From Cupriavidus gilardii (GTDB taxonomy: Bacteria; Pseudomonadota; Gammaproteobacteria; Burkholderiales; Burkholderiaceae): a stretch of 64,000 nt of DNA. The notes beneath the pieces were generated by a model, which saw only the letters and a program-made list of their open reading frames with translations, was not told the DNA's origin and did not search any database. The position numbers were made by a program, and so were the translations under genes. The DNA is taken from positions 62,001 through 126,000 of the forward strand of contig NZ_VZOV01000005.1 in NCBI RefSeq assembly GCF_008801915.1. The letters are read 5' to 3'. Shown piece by piece: positions 61,118-64,000 of this stretch (the first letter of the stretch is position 1; each line of letters opens with the position of its first letter).

Positions 61118-62317
61118 TCAGGCGATCGCGCCCTTGTCGCGCCACTGCGCGATCAGCTCCGGCGCATAGCCCAGTTCGGCCAGCAGCTCGTCGGTCTGCT
61201 CGCCGGGGTCGGGTGCGGCGCGCGCAAAGCGCTCGGGGTGGGGCGCGGCGGACAGGTTGATCGGCGAGCGCAGCAGGTCCAGTTCGCCGAGCACGGGGTG
61301 GCGCACGGACCGCGTCATGCCGAGATGGCGTACCTGCGGGTCCTCGAACGCCTGGCCGATATCGAGGACGGGGCCGCAAGGCACGCCGGCCGGATTGAGC
61401 CGCGCCATCAGTTCCGCGCAGGTGAAGCGCGAGGTGTAGGCCTCGATCGCTTCGTCGAGCCGCGTCCGGTTGCGGGCACGCGATCGCGCGTCGCGATAGT
61501 CGGCGTGGTCGAGCAGATCGTGCGCCTCCAGCGCCTGGCAGAAGTTGGCCCACATCCGCTGCGTGCTGGCCGCGATATTGACCAGCCCGTCGCTGGCGCG
61601 ATAGGTCCCCATCGGCACCAGGGTCGGATGCGCGTTGCCCTGCTGCGTCGGCACTTCGCCGTCGACCGTGTAGCGCGCCGCCTGGAAATCGAGCTTGTTC
61701 AGCATCGACTCGATCAGCGAGGTATGGACCCATTGGCCACGCCCGGTCCGTTCGCGATGGAACAGCGCCAGCAAGATCCCCTGGCCCAGGAACATGCCTG
61801 CCGTCGTATCGGAGATCGCGATGCCGACACGGACCGGCCCGCGCCCGGGCTCGCCGGTCACCGAGCTCAGGCCGCACATGCCCTGGACGATCTGGTCGAC
61901 CCCGGGCCGTTCGCTGTACGGGCCGTCCTGGCCGAAGCCCGAGATGCTGGCCAGGATCACGCGCGGATTGCGCGCGCTCAGCGCCTCGTACGTCAACCCG
62001 AGCCTCGCCTTGACCACCGAACGGAAGTTCTCCACCACCACGTCGGTGTTCTCGAGCAGCCGCGCCAGGATCTGCGCGCCTTCCGGCGTCTTCAGGTCCA
62101 CGCACATGCTGCGCTTGTTGCGGTGAAGGTTCTGCTCGTCCGAGCCGCGGCGCTGGCCCGTCACCGAGCCGTGGTCCTTCGGCGGCGGAGGCTCGAGCCG
62201 GATCACATTGGCGCCCCAGTCCGAAAGCAGCCGGACCGCGGCAGGGCCGGCGCGGGCGACAGTGAGGTCCAGGACGTTGATGCCGTGCAGGGGGAGTCGG
62301 GAGTCGGATTGGGCCAT
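61118..62317 (-). CDS. CoA-transferase family III (CaiB/BaiF) protein
   Basis: Class III CoA-transferase of 399 residues that moves CoA between carboxylic acids through an aspartyl intermediate. GINVLDLTVARAGPAAVRLL at the N-terminus and NVIRLEPPPPKDHG near 40 are followed by FGQDGPYSERPGVDQIVQGM near 131-150, which contains the catalytic Asp, and the C-terminal LMARLNPAGVPCGPVLDIGQ. ATG 62317 was preferred over an earlier frame opening at 62356, which would lie inside the operator dyad. The gene is upstream of a Bug receptor and divergent from the quinone oxidoreductase. The acid partners are unknown. Confidence 0.92.
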   Translation of the reverse strand: MAQSDSRLPLHGINVLDLTVARAGPAAVRLLSDWGANVIRLEPPPPKDHGSVTGQRRGSDEQNLHRNKRSMCVDLKTPEGAQILARLLENTDVVVENFRSVVKARLGLTYEALSARNPRVILASISGFGQDGPYSERPGVDQIVQGMCGLSSVTGEPGRGPVRVGIAISDTTAGMFLGQGILLALFHRERTGRGQWVHTSLIESMLNKLDFQAARYTVDGEVPTQQGNAHPTLVPMGTYRASDGLVNIAASTQRMWANFCQALEAHDLLDHADYRDARSRARNRTRLDEAIEAYTSRFTCAELMARLNPAGVPCGPVLDIGQAFEDPQVRHLGMTRSVRHPVLGELDLLRSPINLSAAPHPERFARAAPDPGEQTDELLAELGYAPELIAQWRDKGAIA

Positions 62318-62346
62318 GGCGCGGAAGGAATGAGAGGGTGCGGCGA

Positions 62347-62373
62347 GTATACGCACAACAATCGTGTGTATAC
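62347..62373. promoter_or_regulatory. Inverted repeat with two GTATAC cores between CoA-transferase and quinone oxidoreductase genes
   Basis: GTATACGCAC (62347-62356) and GTGTGTATAC (62364-62373) are inverse complements with one mismatch, spaced by 7 bases. GTATAC is itself symmetric and resembles the TNGTNTACNA-like sites of FCD GntR proteins. The dyad lies 30 bases upstream of the CoA-transferase ATG, so it probably overlaps that promoter. Confidence 0.55.
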
Positions 62374-62530
62374 GAATAGGGGGTTATATGGATGCGGACG
62401 GCCACATCGTGTCCTAGACTTTGCGCTGTGCGGCTGGCGGTAGCCCGTTCACACTTTGCGAGTCGGTCATGGCCCCGCGCCAGCAAGTGACGTTGAGTAC
62501 GCGGGTGCGTTTTTCCCTTCAAGGAACCGT

Positions 62531-63511
62531 ATGCATTCGGCGGCAATACAAATACAGAGAAACGGCGGCCCGGACGAACTGGAGTTCATCGAGGTCGCCG
62601 TGCCGCCGCCCGGCGAGGGCGAGGTCCGGATCCGGCAGCGCGCGATCGGGGTCAATTTCGCCGACATCTATCAACGGCGCGGCAGCCACGGCCCGCATCA
62701 GCCGACGTCGTTCCCGGTCGTTCTCGGCTCGCAGGGGGCAGGGCGTATCGAAGCGGTGGGGCCGGGCGTCAGCGGACTGCAGGTCGGGCAATCGGTGGCG
62801 TGTTTCCAGCCGGGAGCCTACCAGGTGGTGCGCAATGTTCCCGCGGCACGCGTGGTGCCATTACCCCCGCAGATCCCGGAGGACGTGGCGGGTGCCACGC
62901 TGCTGCGTGGCCTGACCGCGGAATATCTGCTGCGCCGGATTTCGCCGGTTCAAGCCGGCGATGCGGTGCTGGTGCATGCGGCGGCCGGCGGCATGGGCGT
63001 GATCCTGTGCCAATGGGCACGGGCGCTGGGCGCGACAGTGATCGGCACCGTGGGCTCGGAGGCCAAGCGCGAGATCGCGCTGGCCCATGGCTGCCATCAC
63101 GCGATCGACTATCGCCGCGAGGATTTCGTCGCGCGCACGCTCGAACTGACCGATGGCCGCGGCGTCGCGGTGGTCTATGACGCGGTCGGCAAGGACGTGT
63201 TCGTGCCGTCGCTGTCGTGCCTGCGGCCGCTCGGCATGGCGATCAACTACGGCACCGCGTCCGGCGACGTCGAGGCGTTCGACCTGCAGTTGCTGCATGC
63301 CAAATCGCTGATGGTCTGTCGTCCCACGTTGCGCACCTTCATTGCCGATGCCGCCTCGTTACGCAAGGGCATGGCGGCGCTGACCGAAGCGGTTGCCGCT
63401 GGCCATGTCCGGCTCGAAGTGGGGCAGCGCTTTGCCTTTGCCGATGCGCGCGAGGCCCATCGGCAGCTCGAAGCCAGGCAGACCAGCGGCGCCGTGGTGC
63501 TGATTCCTTAG
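62531..63511 (+). CDS. Quinone oxidoreductase-type NADPH:quinone reductase
   Basis: Zinc-independent medium-chain dehydrogenase/reductase of 326 residues. The N-terminal catalytic domain has GEVRIRQRAIGVNFADIYQR near 30-49 and FPVVLGSQGAGRIEAVGPGV near 66. The Rossmann domain has VLVHAAAGGMGVILCQWARA near 146 and a Tyr/Lys-type NADPH contact after GTVGSEAKRE. The C-terminus FADAREAHRQLEARQTSGAV is typical of E. coli QorA. AAGGA lies 5 bases before the ATG. It reduces quinones or other conjugated carbonyl compounds and is followed after 50 bases by a glutathione transferase, which suggests joint detoxification. Confidence 0.92.
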   Translation: MHSAAIQIQRNGGPDELEFIEVAVPPPGEGEVRIRQRAIGVNFADIYQRRGSHGPHQPTSFPVVLGSQGAGRIEAVGPGVSGLQVGQSVACFQPGAYQVVRNVPAARVVPLPPQIPEDVAGATLLRGLTAEYLLRRISPVQAGDAVLVHAAAGGMGVILCQWARALGATVIGTVGSEAKREIALAHGCHHAIDYRREDFVARTLELTDGRGVAVVYDAVGKDVFVPSLSCLRPLGMAINYGTASGDVEAFDLQLLHAKSLMVCRPTLRTFIADAASLRKGMAALTEAVAAGHVRLEVGQRFAFADAREAHRQLEARQTSGAVVLIP

Positions 63512-63561
63512 GCCCAACGATCAATGGAACCGGCATCGCCGGTGTAGCGAGGAGAACCGGC

Positions 63562-64000
63562 ATGAAGCTCTATCACAGCTGGCTGTCCAGCGCGTCGCGG
63601 CGGGTGCGCCTGTGCCTGGCGGAGAAGGGCATCCGCTACGACAGCGTGCCGGTCGACATGCGCCGGCAGGAGCATCACTCCGCGGCCTATCTGGCCGTGA
63701 ACCCCAACGGCGTGGTGCCGGGGCTGGTGCTGGACGACGGCCGGGCGCTGCACGAAAGCAGCACCATTTGCGAATACCTCGACGACACGCATCCGCAGCC
63801 GCCGCTGCGGCCGGCCGATCCCTATCGGCGCGCCGTGATGCGCAATTTCATTCGCTGGACCGACGAGCGCGCGCTGCCGAACCTGCTGATCCTGAACTGG
63901 AGCCTGGTGTTCCAGGCTCAGGCGTCGCAATGGACGGACGCCGAGCTGGCCGAACGGCTGGCTCGCGTGCCGACCGCGCAACGGCGCGAGGCGTGGCTGC
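63562..64000 (+). CDS. Glutathione S-transferase, N-terminal part (3' end outside window)
   Basis: The first 146 codons of a cytosolic glutathione transferase, cut by the window end. MKLYHSWLSSASRRVRLCLA is the thioredoxin-fold start, with a Ser-Ser pair near residue 9 as likely catalytic residue. VNPNGVVPGLVLDDGRALHE (cis-Pro in VVP) and the glutathione-binding ESSTICEYLDDTHP follow, then the helical domain from about 88. GAGGAG lies 8 bases before the ATG. It is in the same direction as the quinone oxidoreductase. It conjugates glutathione to electrophiles; beta- or zeta-type classification is not possible from this part. Confidence 0.9.
   Translation, partial: MKLYHSWLSSASRRVRLCLAEKGIRYDSVPVDMRRQEHHSAAYLAVNPNGVVPGLVLDDGRALHESSTICEYLDDTHPQPPLRPADPYRRAVMRNFIRWTDERALPNLLILNWSLVFQAQASQWTDAELAERLARVPTAQRREAWL

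Noticed and set aside
1-64000. tRNA, rRNA, insertion sequence, integrase and attachment-site signals
   Set aside because: I looked for transposase or integrase motifs, direct-repeat borders and tRNA-like cloverleaf sequences and saw none that could be supported.

Overview
The window looks like chromosomal DNA of a high-GC betaproteobacterium, probably Burkholderiales (Alcaligenaceae/Burkholderiaceae, Cupriavidus- or Bordetella-like). The evidence is seven solute receptors of the Bug family, which is greatly expanded in that order, together with a czcICBA-type metal efflux operon, a gsiBCD glutathione-type importer close in sequence to E. coli, and many small catabolic islands each with its own IclR, LysR, GntR or Lrp regulator. 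The genus cannot be fixed from the sequence alone. I see no rRNA, tRNA, insertion sequence, prophage or CRISPR array.

Layout. 1-4681: end of a peptide/glutathione importer operon (gsiB tail, gsiC, gsiD) with a P1 (DmpA-type) peptidase and an M55 D-aminopeptidase. 4876-7086: an exported PhoD-type phosphatase facing a PRC-barrel protein. 7319-11413: a Bug receptor and acyl-CoA dehydrogenase, divergent from two tandem IclR regulators. 11714-16864: an aromatic-acid island with an AtoE-type transporter, YciI protein, cyclase-family hydrolase, muconolactone isomerase (catC) and enol-lactonase (pcaD), then a Bug receptor. 16984-19209: a large DUF6351 lipoprotein. 19554-26971: tcuA and tcuB, a class II aldolase, two Bug receptors, a LigI-like amidohydrolase and a 2-hydroxyacid dehydrogenase, all on one strand. 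27069-33312: czcICBA. 33528-36705: an IorAB-like two-subunit molybdenum hydroxylase with DoxX, then a LysR gene. 37730-41816: a LysR gene divergent from a TauD/TfdA dioxygenase, a PEP mutase/isocitrate lyase family enzyme and a Bug receptor. 41852-47418: an SDR, then an aromatic amino acid block (Lrp regulator, hppD, permease, tyrB). 47473-49418: a compact unit of unknown function (GNAT-like enzyme, hexapeptide beta-helix protein, 37-residue membrane peptide). 49862-51603: Ku for end joining, overlapped by a MerR-HTH/TPR gene. 51832-54149: a polar amino acid ABC importer. 54231-58396: a GntR gene divergent from a Bug receptor and an M29/NicX-fold protein with a Cys-Cys tail. 58305-64000: a DUF4142 protein, a second GntR gene, a Bug receptor, a class III CoA-transferase, a quinone oxidoreductase and a truncated glutathione S-transferase.

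How the genes work together. Most of the window is uptake plus degradation of organic acids and aromatics. Periplasmic Bug receptors presumably feed tripartite tricarboxylate transporters encoded elsewhere, since no TctA/TctB membrane genes are present. Adjacent enzymes then carry the substrates toward central metabolism. The hppD-permease-tyrB block takes up, transaminates and oxidises tyrosine and phenylalanine. The czc block exports divalent metals. The least explained parts are the beta-helix/GNAT unit, the Cys-tailed M29-fold protein, and the regulator coupled to Ku.
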